A DNA stretch of 64,000 bases. Origin: CBDEGR01 sp965237895 (lineage in GTDB: Bacteria > Acidobacteriota > Terriglobia > UBA7540 > JAPUME01). Both the position numbers and the translations under genes were made by a program. The notes beneath the pieces are model-generated. The model was not told the origin of the DNA. It saw nothing but the letters and a program-made list of their open reading frames with translations, and searched no databases. Where the stretch lies: assembly GCA_965237895.1 (NCBI GenBank), contig CBDEGR010000002.1, positions 2,108,001-2,172,000 of the forward strand, given 5' to 3'. Of the stretch, positions 40,895 through 49,713 are shown one piece after another (the stretch's first letter is position 1; the number at the start of each line of letters is the position of its first letter).

Positions 40895-43279
40895 TCAAGG
40901 CGTGGGATCGGCCGTGCCCAGGGGGATCGGGATCCAATCCGGGCGTTTCCTTTGCGGAGGCCGCGGGGCGGAAGCCCCCGCCGCTTCCCTCTTCGCCGGA
41001 TTCGGCTCGCCGTGCAGCCGGCGGTAGATCTCGCGGTTGCTCATTACAAGCCGCACGTAACTCCGCGTTTCCGAAAAAGGAATGCTGGAGACGAATTCCG
41101 CCGGCTCGCGAAAGGTTTTTCCGCGAAGCCACCTGTCCACGCGGTGCTCCCCGCTGTTGTAGGCCGCCAGGACATGCTCGGGCCGTCGCGTGAACCGGTC
41201 CAGCAGAAAACGCAAATACCGCGAACCCAAATCCAGGTTGTAGTCGGGGCGGTAGAGCCACCCGACGCGATACCGCTTCCGCGACTCGCGAGCCATGCGT
41301 CGCCCGGTGGCCGGAATCAACTGCATCAGTCCCCGCGCGTTCGCCGCCGAGTGGGCTCGAGGATAGAAGGCCGACTCCTGGCGGATTAAGCCCAAGATCA
41401 GATACGGGTCGATGCCGTAGCGCTCTCCGGCAGCCCGGACTTCCGCGAAGAAAGGCCGGGGAAACAGTACGTCCCAAACCTCGCGCGGCAGATCCTCGAT
41501 CTGCGAGGAGCGATATCCAGGGTAAGCGCGCACGGCATACTGGATGGCGGCGAGGTACCGTCGGGACCGGGTGCGACGCTTTGCCAGCCCGAAGTTTACC
41601 TCTCGCGAATCGGGGAAACGGTTCAATCCGTAGGTCAACTCCAGTTCCTCGAGATTTTCCAAAGAGAGCCGCCGCAAAAGGTCGGCGCGCGCCGCCACAC
41701 GGGCCGCTTCCGGATTCGGTTTCCGGCCTTGAGTCTTCTGCCCCCTTTCCTCGTCTCCGTCCAACACCAGCGGGAAGGGATTTTGCGTCCGCCGGATCCC
41801 CGTCCTTCCCCAACCCTCGAGTAAACGCTCACGGGCCTGAAGGCCGTAATAACTGAAAGGGAAACTTTGCACCAACCGCTGGAAATAGACCCTGGCGGCC
41901 ACCAAGTCCCGTCGGTCCTGCGCGTACCGGCCCAGCCAATAGAGCGCCGTCGGCACCTCTCCCGAGGAGGGATATTTTCGAATATGCTCCACCCACACTT
42001 TGACAGCCTTAGGGCGATTGCCTTCCAAATGAGCCATCCACCCGGTGCGCCAATGAGCCTGCTCAGCCTGCGAACCCTGCGGGAACCGCTCCACCAACTG
42101 GCCGTAGTATCCGGCGGCGAGTCTTCGTTTCCCGCGCAGAAGATAGTGATTCCCCATCTCCATCAACGCCATTTCGTATCCGGGATGGTCCGGGTGATGC
42201 TCCGCCATCTGTTCGACCGCCGCATACATCTCTTTCCTTTTGCCGAGCCGATGGTAAGCCGCCACCAGCGCCTGCAAACGCTCCCCTTCCACATCCAGGT
42301 CTTCCGGTTCAAAAGCCTCGAGCGACCGGACCAGCCTCTTCCGACGGCTGCTTCGTCTACCCTCGGAGGAGAAGACCCGACGCAGTTTCCAGCGCTCGCG
42401 CTGTAGGTGGTCGGGAAAGCGCCGGAGCAGTGTGCGGTAGCCCTGCGCGGCGTCGCGAAAATGTCCCGCATCAAACAAGATATCCGCGCGCCGGCTTTGC
42501 AGCTCCACCGCGGGAGAAGGAATCGTGACCCGGCGATTCCTGCGAAGCCGGCGAAGCGCATCTTCGGCCTCCTTCCCAGCATCGCTCAAAGGAAAGGAGT
42601 AATAGAGCCGCTGGTAGACCTCGGACGCCTCAGACTTCTCCCCGGTCGCCAGGTAGGCGCGAGCCAACGCCCGCAAGAGCATCGGTTCCTCGTTGAGGGA
42701 AGATTGACGAAGCAGGAACAGCGCCGATTCCTCCGCCCGGTTCAAATCCACCAGCCACGCCGAGCGCGCCACGACGGAAGGATTCAGAAAGGGACTTCCC
42801 GGATAACGCTCCGCGAAATCCTCAAGCAGGGCCACCCCCTCTTTTTTCCCACCCGTCTCCGCCGTGCTCAAAGCAAAAAAGTACTCTGCGTAATCGGCCA
42901 ACGGAAAGGGCCGCCCGACGGCCCGCTGCAGGGTCGCCTTCGCTTCCAGATAATTTCTCCTCCGGTACGCCCGGTAGCCGACCGTAAGCGAAACAAGCGA
43001 AGTCTGCCAACGGCTCTCTTCCTCCGGGTTCGCCCATGCGGAGGAAACGGGAGAAAAGACTTCTTTGCTCCCATCCGGAGCGGGAATCTCCTCGGCAGGG
43101 TTAGGAACCTGGGCGGAATCCCGCCGCGGTAGGAGGTCTTCCCCGAACAGAGATCCTTCCCCCGAGAAGTCGAACGTGCCCAAGATCAAAACAAGGAGGA
43201 GAAGAAGAATTCCCGCCGCCGCCCCGGCAGGGCGCGAAAACGGGTTCCGGGAATGGGGGTCGTAGTGATTCGGAAGCAA
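40895..43279 (-). CDS. Soluble lytic murein transglycosylase with TPR region
   Basis: The 794-aa protein has an N-terminal membrane anchor/signal ('AAAGILLLLLVLILG', about residues 19-34). A long helical TPR-type region (about 90-590) follows, with repeated 'A..Y..LL..FP' units. The C-terminal Slt domain has the catalytic Glu in 'LIRQESAFYPRAHSAANARG' (about residue 635), 'GLMQLIPATG' and 'HVLAAYNSGEHRVDRWL'. It cleaves peptidoglycan glycan strands in the periplasm and recycles or remodels the wall. Layout resembles E. coli Slt70. A Pro/Arg-rich tail ends the protein. Confidence 0.88.
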   Translation of the reverse strand: MLPNHYDPHSRNPFSRPAGAAAGILLLLLVLILGTFDFSGEGSLFGEDLLPRRDSAQVPNPAEEIPAPDGSKEVFSPVSSAWANPEEESRWQTSLVSLTVGYRAYRRRNYLEAKATLQRAVGRPFPLADYAEYFFALSTAETGGKKEGVALLEDFAERYPGSPFLNPSVVARSAWLVDLNRAEESALFLLRQSSLNEEPMLLRALARAYLATGEKSEASEVYQRLYYSFPLSDAGKEAEDALRRLRRNRRVTIPSPAVELQSRRADILFDAGHFRDAAQGYRTLLRRFPDHLQRERWKLRRVFSSEGRRSSRRKRLVRSLEAFEPEDLDVEGERLQALVAAYHRLGKRKEMYAAVEQMAEHHPDHPGYEMALMEMGNHYLLRGKRRLAAGYYGQLVERFPQGSQAEQAHWRTGWMAHLEGNRPKAVKVWVEHIRKYPSSGEVPTALYWLGRYAQDRRDLVAARVYFQRLVQSFPFSYYGLQARERLLEGWGRTGIRRTQNPFPLVLDGDEERGQKTQGRKPNPEAARVAARADLLRRLSLENLEELELTYGLNRFPDSREVNFGLAKRRTRSRRYLAAIQYAVRAYPGYRSSQIEDLPREVWDVLFPRPFFAEVRAAGERYGIDPYLILGLIRQESAFYPRAHSAANARGLMQLIPATGRRMARESRKRYRVGWLYRPDYNLDLGSRYLRFLLDRFTRRPEHVLAAYNSGEHRVDRWLRGKTFREPAEFVSSIPFSETRSYVRLVMSNREIYRRLHGEPNPAKREAAGASAPRPPQRKRPDWIPIPLGTADPTP

Positions 43280-43288
43280 GAGTCCTGC

Positions 43289-43894
43289 TCAGGCGGTGGG
43301 ACCTGGATAGTCGGGGCCCAACGAAGAGATATCGTTATTGGCGAGGATGCGGACAATTTCGTCGTGCAGATAGTCGTGGGAACTCGCAACGGTTTTGGAA
43401 AAACGCTTCTCGTAGGTCTGCCGGCTGCGTTCGATATCCGGCTTCAGTCGCTGGTAAAGGTCCCTGTTCTGGCGGCCTTCGGTCACCTTGGCTTTGCCGT
43501 AAAGTTCAATCTCGGAGATCAGCAACTTCGCAAAACGAACGGCATCGCGGTGGACCTTCTGATCCTCATGGCTCAGGGTCGCAAGGTCAGGCGGCAGAGA
43601 ACCGACCGACGAGGGGAAAGAAATCGATACTGCCCTGCCCGAGTCCATGATGGGAAGAGGAGCTATCGGGGGAGGACGGGCAGCCATGGCCGGGGCGCTC
43701 GGAGCAGCTGCCGAAACCTGTGCCCCGCCCGCTCCGGAGCCGATAAAAGTCAGCCGGTCCAGTTGCGCGGAACTGAACTCCGCCAACAGTCGGAACCCGT
43801 CGATCCGCCCGCTCAAATCTCCCCCCAAAGCATCCAGGTAGAGAACGGCCGACACGGAACCTCCGGTGCGAATGGGTAACAGGTAGACTTGTTC
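43289..43894 (-). pseudogene. 3' half of an uncharacterised gene (C-terminal helical domain), 5' part replaced
   Basis: From about 43890 leftward the frame encodes 'EQVYLLPIRTGGSVSAVLYL', an Ala/Pro-rich linker and then the charged helix 'HEDQKVHRDAVRFAKLLISEI' (quoted in part) ending '..SSLGPDYPGPTA'. That last helix is of a type I associate with acidobacterial and myxobacterial proteins of unknown function. The same frame stays open up to 44338, but there it is antisense-like to, and out of phase with, a glutamate dehydrogenase fragment. The true N-terminus is therefore missing. It lies 10 bp upstream of the lytic transglycosylase gene. Confidence 0.65.
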
Positions 43895-44157
43895 AGACGG
43901 GCCGCGTGGGAGCCGACGTTCCCGAAGCCCTGAACGACGACGCGGGTCCGATGGCGCGTCAAGCCGAACCGACGCAGGATGCGGTCGCAGACCACCATGC
44001 ATCCTCGCCCGGTCGCTTCCCTCCTGCCCCGCGACCCGCCCAAGTTGAACGGCTTTCCCGTCACGATTCCCGTCACCGTGTGCCGCGCATGCATCGAGTA
44101 GGTGTCCATCATCCAGGCCATCACCTGCTCGTTGGGGTTGATGTTCGGCGGCGGTTT
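43895..44157 (-). pseudogene. Internal fragment of glutamate dehydrogenase (Glu/Leu/Phe/Val family)
   Basis: In this frame the sequence reads 'NINPNEQVMAWMMDTYSM', 'VTGIVTGKPFNLGGSRGRRE', 'ATGRGCMVVCDRILRRFGL' and 'VVVQGFGNVGSHAARL'. These are consecutive conserved segments of hexameric glutamate dehydrogenases, ending inside the NAD-binding Rossmann motif. Similarity stops abruptly at about 43895, where the neighbouring protein's 3' half begins in another frame, and also fades upstream of 44157. Only about 87 of roughly 420 residues remain. It is either a relic joined by deletion or an assembly chimera. Confidence 0.82.
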
Positions 44158-44438
44158 CGTAGTGAGCCGCCATGGCGAGGAATACGTTAAATTCTTCTTT
44201 CTGTCCTTTCCCCTTTTTCCTCATCGGCTCCCAGCACCTGAATCGGGCGACCCGGCCCCCCGGCCTGTTATCCCCGTTGCATCCTCCCGCACAGACCAGA
44301 GGCAGTATAACAAAAGGTGCTGCTACCGGCAGCCGCATTGGTTCAAAAGGTCCGGAAATAGAAATTCTGGTAGATCAAGCACCCCGGCAGGTAAATAGGA
44401 AGAGAACCGGACTTTACGGTCCCAGAAGGCGGGGAAAA

Positions 44439-45353
44439 TTACGCCCCGACGAGTTCCAAGACAGGCGGAACACGGACGGAACGGGAACGATCCCGGTCGG
44501 AAGAGACCCGCTTGGTCAGGGATTTATCCTTCATCAGCTTCGAAACCAGGGCGTAATGGAGGGCATGACCGGCCTGCTCAGCCTCCACATGTCCCAGCAG
44601 CGGGTGCCCCAATAGGGCAAAATCACCGATCAGATCCAAAATCTTGTGCCGGCAGAACTCGTCGGGAAAGCGCAGACCCTCCGGGTTCATCACCCCTTCG
44701 TCGGTAAGGACTACGGCATTCTTCAGCGAGCCGCCCTGTACCAGGCCGCTCTGCCGCAACGCTTCGACCTCCCGGACAAATCCGAACGTCCGGGCCGGGG
44801 CGATCACTCCCTTGTAGGCTTCCGCCTTCAACTCAAAATCCATCCTCTGAACATCCACCAAAGGATGGTCGAATTCGATCCGGCAGGAGACGCTATAGCT
44901 GAAACGGTCCGAAGGATAGACGGCCACGCGGCGCTTGCCGTGGGACACCTCCACCGGCTTCTGCACTTGAAGGTAGATGCGGCGGGCGCGCTGCTGCTTT
45001 CGGCCCACCTGCTCCATCAGGCGGACAAACGGTAAGGCACTTCCGTCGCCGATGGGAACCTCCAAGGAGTCGATATCCACCACAACGTTGTCGACACCGC
45101 AGCCCATCAAGGCGGAGAGCAGGTGCTCGGTGGTCGAAATCAACACACCCTTTTTCATCAGGCTGGTGGCGTAACTGACCCGTGCCACATTCTTCGCCTG
45201 CGCTTCGACTTTGAAACCTTCGAGGTCGGTGCGGCGAAAAACGATGCCGTGATTCGCGGGCGCAGGCAGCAGACGAATGCCGACCTCGACGCCGGTATGA
45301 AGCCCGACACCGGAAAATGATGCGCTGCCCGCCAGTGTATGCTGATATTCCAT
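44439..45353 (-). CDS. lpxC: UDP-3-O-acyl-N-acetylglucosamine deacetylase
   Basis: The zinc-dependent LpxC catalyses the committed step of lipid A synthesis. From ATG 45353 ('MEYQHTLAGSASFSGVGLH') it has 304 aa. 'STTEHLLSALMGCGVDN' contains the first zinc His, 'EVPIGDGSALPFVRL' is the substrate loop, and 'DEFCRHKILDLIGDFALLG' carries the HKxxD zinc/catalytic residues. 'GHVEAEQAGHALHYAL' has the general acid/base His. It shows that the organism has a lipopolysaccharide outer membrane. It is divergent from polA. Confidence 0.94.
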   Translation of the reverse strand: MEYQHTLAGSASFSGVGLHTGVEVGIRLLPAPANHGIVFRRTDLEGFKVEAQAKNVARVSYATSLMKKGVLISTTEHLLSALMGCGVDNVVVDIDSLEVPIGDGSALPFVRLMEQVGRKQQRARRIYLQVQKPVEVSHGKRRVAVYPSDRFSYSVSCRIEFDHPLVDVQRMDFELKAEAYKGVIAPARTFGFVREVEALRQSGLVQGGSLKNAVVLTDEGVMNPEGLRFPDEFCRHKILDLIGDFALLGHPLLGHVEAEQAGHALHYALVSKLMKDKSLTKRVSSDRDRSRSVRVPPVLELVGA

Positions 45354-45461
45354 GAGCACTATCTTAACCATATCGCAATTAAGATGCCACTCCTAAGCCA
45401 ATCTATCATACATAATATCAATGAGTTAAATGTCGTATGACAACTCTCACAATTCGCTAGT

Positions 45462-45477
45462 GTTGCGTAAATGCAAC
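45462..45477. promoter_or_regulatory. Small inverted repeat in the lpxC-polA divergent region
   Basis: GTTGC-gtaaat-GCAAC is a 5-bp dyad with a 6-bp spacer in the 273-bp AT-rich region between the two divergent genes. It could be an operator. No clear -35/-10 pair was assigned with confidence. Confidence 0.25.
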
Positions 45478-45626
45478 AAATGCCGCCTCCCACGCACCAA
45501 CATCAGCCCTTCATGCCGCTCAGAGGTCTCGAAACTGGAACCCGTCAACCCTATCTTTTGCCCGGCTGGCTCTATTCGGTAAAAAACGGTAATCTAGGAC
45601 TTCCGATCCGATTCCTTGGAGTTTCG

Positions 45627-48302
45627 ATGCCATCTCCCCCCGATTTTCCGTCTCGCCTCTTTTTGATCGACGCCATGTCGCTTATCTTCCGCGCCTTTTA
45701 CGCGCCGATGGAAACCGAGCTGACCTCACCGAGCGGTATGCCGATCAAGGCCGTCTATATCTTCGTGCGAACGATCCGCAAGCTCCTCAAGGCCTATCCT
45801 TCCGATCACGTCGCCGTCGCCTTCGACCTCCCTTCCCCCACCTTCCGGGACGAACTCTTCAAGGATTACAAAGCCAACCGGGCGGAGTTTCCCGAAGAGC
45901 TCGAGCCGCAACTACCCTACATTCGCCAATTCTGCGAGGCGCACAACCTTCCCATCCTGGAAAAGGAAGGCTTCGAAGCCGACGACATCATCGGAACGCT
46001 CTCCACCTCAGCGGCGAAGAAGGGCATGGAGGTGATCATCATTTCCGGGGACAAGGACCTGTTCCAACTGGTTACGAATCAGGTGAAGGTTCTGCGGTCT
46101 TCCAGCGGAGGACAGGAGACCCTTTTTGACGAAGCGAAGGTGGAGGAGACCATGGGCGTCAAGCCCGCCCAAATCGTTGACTTGTTGGCCCTGTGCGGAG
46201 ACTCCAGCGACAACATTCCCGGCGCGCGCCCCCTGCCCGGCCAGGAACCGAAGAACAAAACCGGTAAAAGGGTAAGCTACATCGGCCCGAAAGGCGCCAC
46301 CGATCTTATTCGGGAGTTCGGGACGCTCGAAGCCGCACTCAAAAATGCCGAATCCGTCAAACGGCAGGGCTATAAGGACGCACTTATCCACTACCGGAAA
46401 GAAGCGCTCCTCAGCCGGCAACTGGCGACGATTCGGACCGACCTGGACCTGAAGGTGGATTTGGACGAGCTTCGGGCCGAGACGCCCGACTTTGCCCGCC
46501 TCGGCCGGCTCGCGCGCGAGTTGGGTTTCACCTCTCTGGCAAAGGAAATTTTGGATGAGATTCAGAAGACCACGCCCAGCGTCGCGGCAGAAGTGGAGGC
46601 CGCCGGGCCCACATCGGCTTCCCAGATAAAGCAATGGCTCGCAGCGCTTCCCGCGAAACATCCCGTCGCCGTCAGCTTTCAAATGGAGGGCGACGGGGAC
46701 TACTCGGGAGAGCTTACGGCAATCGGTTTCCATTCGGAGTCTCAGGAGGGCTGTTGGGCGGACCTACATGCGGCCTCCGCCTTAACCCTCAAAACCCTGA
46801 AACCGTTCTTTGAAGATACGAAGCAAAAGAAATCGGTTCACCATGAAAAACTACTGCGCATGCAGCTTGCAAAAGCGGGCATCGGGCTTGCCGGCGTCGT
46901 CCATGACCCCATGCTCTACTCCTTTCTTCTCGACCCGCTTACGACGAAACATAGCCTGGGAGAAATCGCCGCACGGCGGCTCTTCGAACCGCTCCCGCCG
47001 GACACGACTCGGCAGGCCGAGATCACCGAACGTCTGGTCTCCGAACTGACCGGAGCCATCGACAGTCAACAATTGCGTCCGCTTTATGAAGATATCGAAC
47101 TTCCGCTCTCCGCCGTGCTGGCCGAAATCGAATCGCTCGGCATTCGGCTCGACCGAAAGGTGTTGGCAAAGATGTCCCGTACCTTCGAAAAGGAGCTGAC
47201 CGAGCTGACGGGGAAAATTTACCAACTCGCCGGGCAGGCTTTCGACATCAACTCACCGAAGCAACTCGGCGAGATTCTCTTCGGGAAACTGCAATTGCCG
47301 GGCGGCAGGAAGCTCAAAAAGAGCGGCCAGTATGCGACCGATGCTTCGGTGCTTGAATCGCTGAGCGAAACGCATGAGCTGCCGCGCCGCGTGCTCGAAT
47401 ACCGGACCCGCGCCAAGCTGAAGTCCACCTACATCGACGCCCTGCCGAAGTTCGTCCACCCCAAGACGAGCCGCATCCACAGCACGTTTCATCAAACCGT
47501 TGCCCGCACAGGACGGCTCTCTTCCAGTAACCCGAATCTCCAGAACATCCCCGTCGGCAACGAGTACGGGCAGCGCATCCGTTCGGCCTTCGTCGCCGAG
47601 CCGGGCTACCGGCTGCTCTCCGCCGACTACTCGCAGATCGAGCTCCGCGTCCTGGCGCACCTCTCCGAAGACCCGTTTCTGATCAAGGCCTTCGCGGACG
47701 AAAACATCGATATCCATGCTCTCACCGCGCAGGAGATCTTCGGCGTCCCGGCGGCGCTTCAGACGCACGAGCACCGCCGCATGGCCAAGGCCATCAACTA
47801 CGGCGTGGTGTACGGACTGAGCGCCTTCGGCCTGGCGCAACGGACCGGAGCTTCCCGAAACGAAGCCCAGGAGTTTATCGACGAGTATTTCCGGCGTTAC
47901 CAGAGAGTAAAACAGTTTCTTGACCGGACAGTGGAAGAGGTGCGAAACGCCGGACAGGTGCGAACCCTCTTCGGCCGCCTCCGCCCCATTCCCGAAATCC
48001 GGAGCAAGGACCCGGCCACGCGCAATCGCGCCGAACGCGAAGCCGTCAACACTCCCGTCCAAGGCACCGCCGCCGATCTGCTGAAACTGGCGATGATCAA
48101 ACTCGACCGGCGAATCAAAAAAGAGAAGCTGCGCTCGCGGATGATCCTGCCCGTACACGACGAATTGGTTTTTGAAGTAACGGATCAGGAACAGGAGAAA
48201 ATGAAAGAGATCGTCCGCGCGGAGATGGAGCAGACCTACCCGCTGCGCGTGCCGCTGAAAGTGGACATGGGAATAGGGCCGAACTGGAAGGAAGCGAAGT
48301 AG
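45627..48302 (+). CDS. polA: DNA polymerase I, proofreading domain degenerate
   Basis: The ATG at 45627 follows TTGGAG and gives 891 aa; upstream in-frame ATGs encode non-conserved sequence. The 5'-nuclease domain has 'FEADDIIGTLS' and 'CGDSSDNIPG', then an unusual insert of about 22 residues before 'IGPKGATDLI'. In the 3'-5' exonuclease domain the metal-binding DxE reads 'SFQ' ('VAVSFQMEGD') and the next Asp is also lost, so proofreading is probably absent. The polymerase motifs are intact: 'LLSADYSQIELRVLAH' (A), 'KAINYGVVYGLSAFGL' (B, Tyr where E. coli has Phe762) and 'PVHDELVFEV' (C). Confidence 0.93.
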   Translation: MPSPPDFPSRLFLIDAMSLIFRAFYAPMETELTSPSGMPIKAVYIFVRTIRKLLKAYPSDHVAVAFDLPSPTFRDELFKDYKANRAEFPEELEPQLPYIRQFCEAHNLPILEKEGFEADDIIGTLSTSAAKKGMEVIIISGDKDLFQLVTNQVKVLRSSSGGQETLFDEAKVEETMGVKPAQIVDLLALCGDSSDNIPGARPLPGQEPKNKTGKRVSYIGPKGATDLIREFGTLEAALKNAESVKRQGYKDALIHYRKEALLSRQLATIRTDLDLKVDLDELRAETPDFARLGRLARELGFTSLAKEILDEIQKTTPSVAAEVEAAGPTSASQIKQWLAALPAKHPVAVSFQMEGDGDYSGELTAIGFHSESQEGCWADLHAASALTLKTLKPFFEDTKQKKSVHHEKLLRMQLAKAGIGLAGVVHDPMLYSFLLDPLTTKHSLGEIAARRLFEPLPPDTTRQAEITERLVSELTGAIDSQQLRPLYEDIELPLSAVLAEIESLGIRLDRKVLAKMSRTFEKELTELTGKIYQLAGQAFDINSPKQLGEILFGKLQLPGGRKLKKSGQYATDASVLESLSETHELPRRVLEYRTRAKLKSTYIDALPKFVHPKTSRIHSTFHQTVARTGRLSSSNPNLQNIPVGNEYGQRIRSAFVAEPGYRLLSADYSQIELRVLAHLSEDPFLIKAFADENIDIHALTAQEIFGVPAALQTHEHRRMAKAINYGVVYGLSAFGLAQRTGASRNEAQEFIDEYFRRYQRVKQFLDRTVEEVRNAGQVRTLFGRLRPIPEIRSKDPATRNRAEREAVNTPVQGTAADLLKLAMIKLDRRIKKEKLRSRMILPVHDELVFEVTDQEQEKMKEIVRAEMEQTYPLRVPLKVDMGIGPNWKEAK

Positions 48303-48355
48303 GCTGAGGGGAATCTTTATTCTTTTGTTAGGGTATGGGTATGGGTCAGGGCATG

Positions 48356-48369
48356 TTCGCCGCGGCGAA
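48356..48369. repeat. 14-bp perfect palindrome in the polA/acyl-CoA dehydrogenase spacer
   Basis: TTCGCCGCGGCGAA lies between the two convergent genes. About 35 bp on, GGGCTTCAGCCC and the overlapping TTCAGCCCCTGAA form another short hairpin. The spacer may hold a terminator or a dispersed repeat of the REP type. There is no U-tract next to the palindrome. Confidence 0.45.
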
Positions 48370-48437
48370 TCAGCCGTGCCGAACGTCGGATGGAAATTCG
48401 CGGGCTTCAGCCCCTGAAGGATTGGTTCTCACACTTT

Positions 48438-49613
48438 CTAAACGTAGGCGGGAATCCCGGTAATCTTCTCACCCAAAATCAGCGTATGGATGTGGTCCGT
48501 TCCCTCGTAGGTGTAGACGCTCTCGAGATTCACCATGTGGCGGAAGACGGGGTAGTCGGAGGTGATGCCGCCCGCGCCGAGCAGGTCGCGGGCGGCGCGG
48601 GCCACCTCGAGCGCGACGCGCGTATTGTTCCGCTTCAGCATGGAGATCTGCGCAGGTTCGGCGCGGCCTTGATCCTTCAACCGGCCCACGTGCAGCGCCA
48701 GAAATTGTCCCTTGCTGATCTGGGTACACATGTCGGCTAATTTTTCCTGCACCAATTGGTGGGCGGCAATCGGTTTCTCGTCGAACTGCTTCCGCGTTTT
48801 CGAATACTCGACGGCCTCGTGGAAGCAGGCCATAGCCGCGCCGAGCGTCCCCCAGCCGACGCCGTAGCGCGCCTGCGACAAACAACTCAGCCGCCCCTTC
48901 ATTCCTTTCACGTTCGGCAGCATGTTGCAGGCCGGGACGCGCGCGTCCGTCATGGATAAGCCCGAGGTCACGGAAACTTTCAGAGAATACTTTCCGTGGA
49001 CGTTGCTCGCCGTGAACCCCGGCGTTCCCTTCTCGACCAGAAAGCCACGGATTTCACCTTCTCCGTCCAATCTGGCCCAAACTAATGCCACGTCGGCAAT
49101 CGAGCCCGAGGTGATCCAGATCTTCTCGCCGTTTAAGATGTAGTGGTCGCCGTCCTTCACCGCACGGGCGCGCATCGCGGCCGGGTTCGAGCCGAAGTCC
49201 GGCTCCGTCAGGCCGAAGCAGCCGATGGCTTGGCCGGAAACCAAGCGCGGAAGCCATTTTTTCTTCTGCTCGGTGGACCCGTAGGTGTGGATAGGATACA
49301 TCACCAGCGCCGACTGCACAGAGACGAAACTTCTCATGCCGGAATCGCCGCGCTCAAGCTCCTGCATCATCAGACCGTACTGAACCGCATTCATCCCCGC
49401 GCCGCCGTACTCTTTTAAACTCGCTCCGAGAAAACCGAGCTTCCCCATCTGGGGCACAAGGGAGAGCGGAAACTTCCCTTCCCGCGTCCATTCCTCAATC
49501 TCGGGGATCACGTTGTCGTTCACAAAGCTGCGAACCGTTTGGCGCACCAAGCGCTCTTCGTCGCTCAAGAAAGAGTCGATATTGAGGAAGTCAACACCAT
49601 CGAAGAAAGCCAT
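48438..49613 (-). CDS. Acyl-CoA dehydrogenase, glutaryl-CoA dehydrogenase-like
   Basis: The 391-aa FAD enzyme shows the family signatures 'CFGLTEPDFGSNPAAMRARA', 'YILNGEKIWITSGSIADVAL', 'AAMACFHEAVEYSKTRKQFD' and, at the C-terminus, 'TYEGTDHIHTLILGEKITG', where the catalytic Glu precedes Gly-Thr. Overall arrangement is closest to glutaryl-CoA dehydrogenases, which oxidise and decarboxylate glutaryl-CoA from lysine and tryptophan breakdown. Other short or branched acyl-CoA substrates remain possible. It is a single gene leftward, converging with polA. Confidence 0.87.
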   Translation of the reverse strand: MAFFDGVDFLNIDSFLSDEERLVRQTVRSFVNDNVIPEIEEWTREGKFPLSLVPQMGKLGFLGASLKEYGGAGMNAVQYGLMMQELERGDSGMRSFVSVQSALVMYPIHTYGSTEQKKKWLPRLVSGQAIGCFGLTEPDFGSNPAAMRARAVKDGDHYILNGEKIWITSGSIADVALVWARLDGEGEIRGFLVEKGTPGFTASNVHGKYSLKVSVTSGLSMTDARVPACNMLPNVKGMKGRLSCLSQARYGVGWGTLGAAMACFHEAVEYSKTRKQFDEKPIAAHQLVQEKLADMCTQISKGQFLALHVGRLKDQGRAEPAQISMLKRNNTRVALEVARAARDLLGAGGITSDYPVFRHMVNLESVYTYEGTDHIHTLILGEKITGIPAYV

Positions 49614-49713
49614 AAGACTTTTCTCCTGTCACCCCCTGTTGGGGGGCCTGTGGGGGGATTCGCTTCCGCCCGGCAGGCGGGATTTGCATGTGGAAAAACA
49701 CGTTGCGCGTTTG

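Noticed and set aside
43289..44338. One continuous 349-codon gene
   Set aside because: Only the 3' part reads like protein. The 5' part is out of phase with a recognisable glutamate dehydrogenase fragment on the same strand, so I annotated two pieces.
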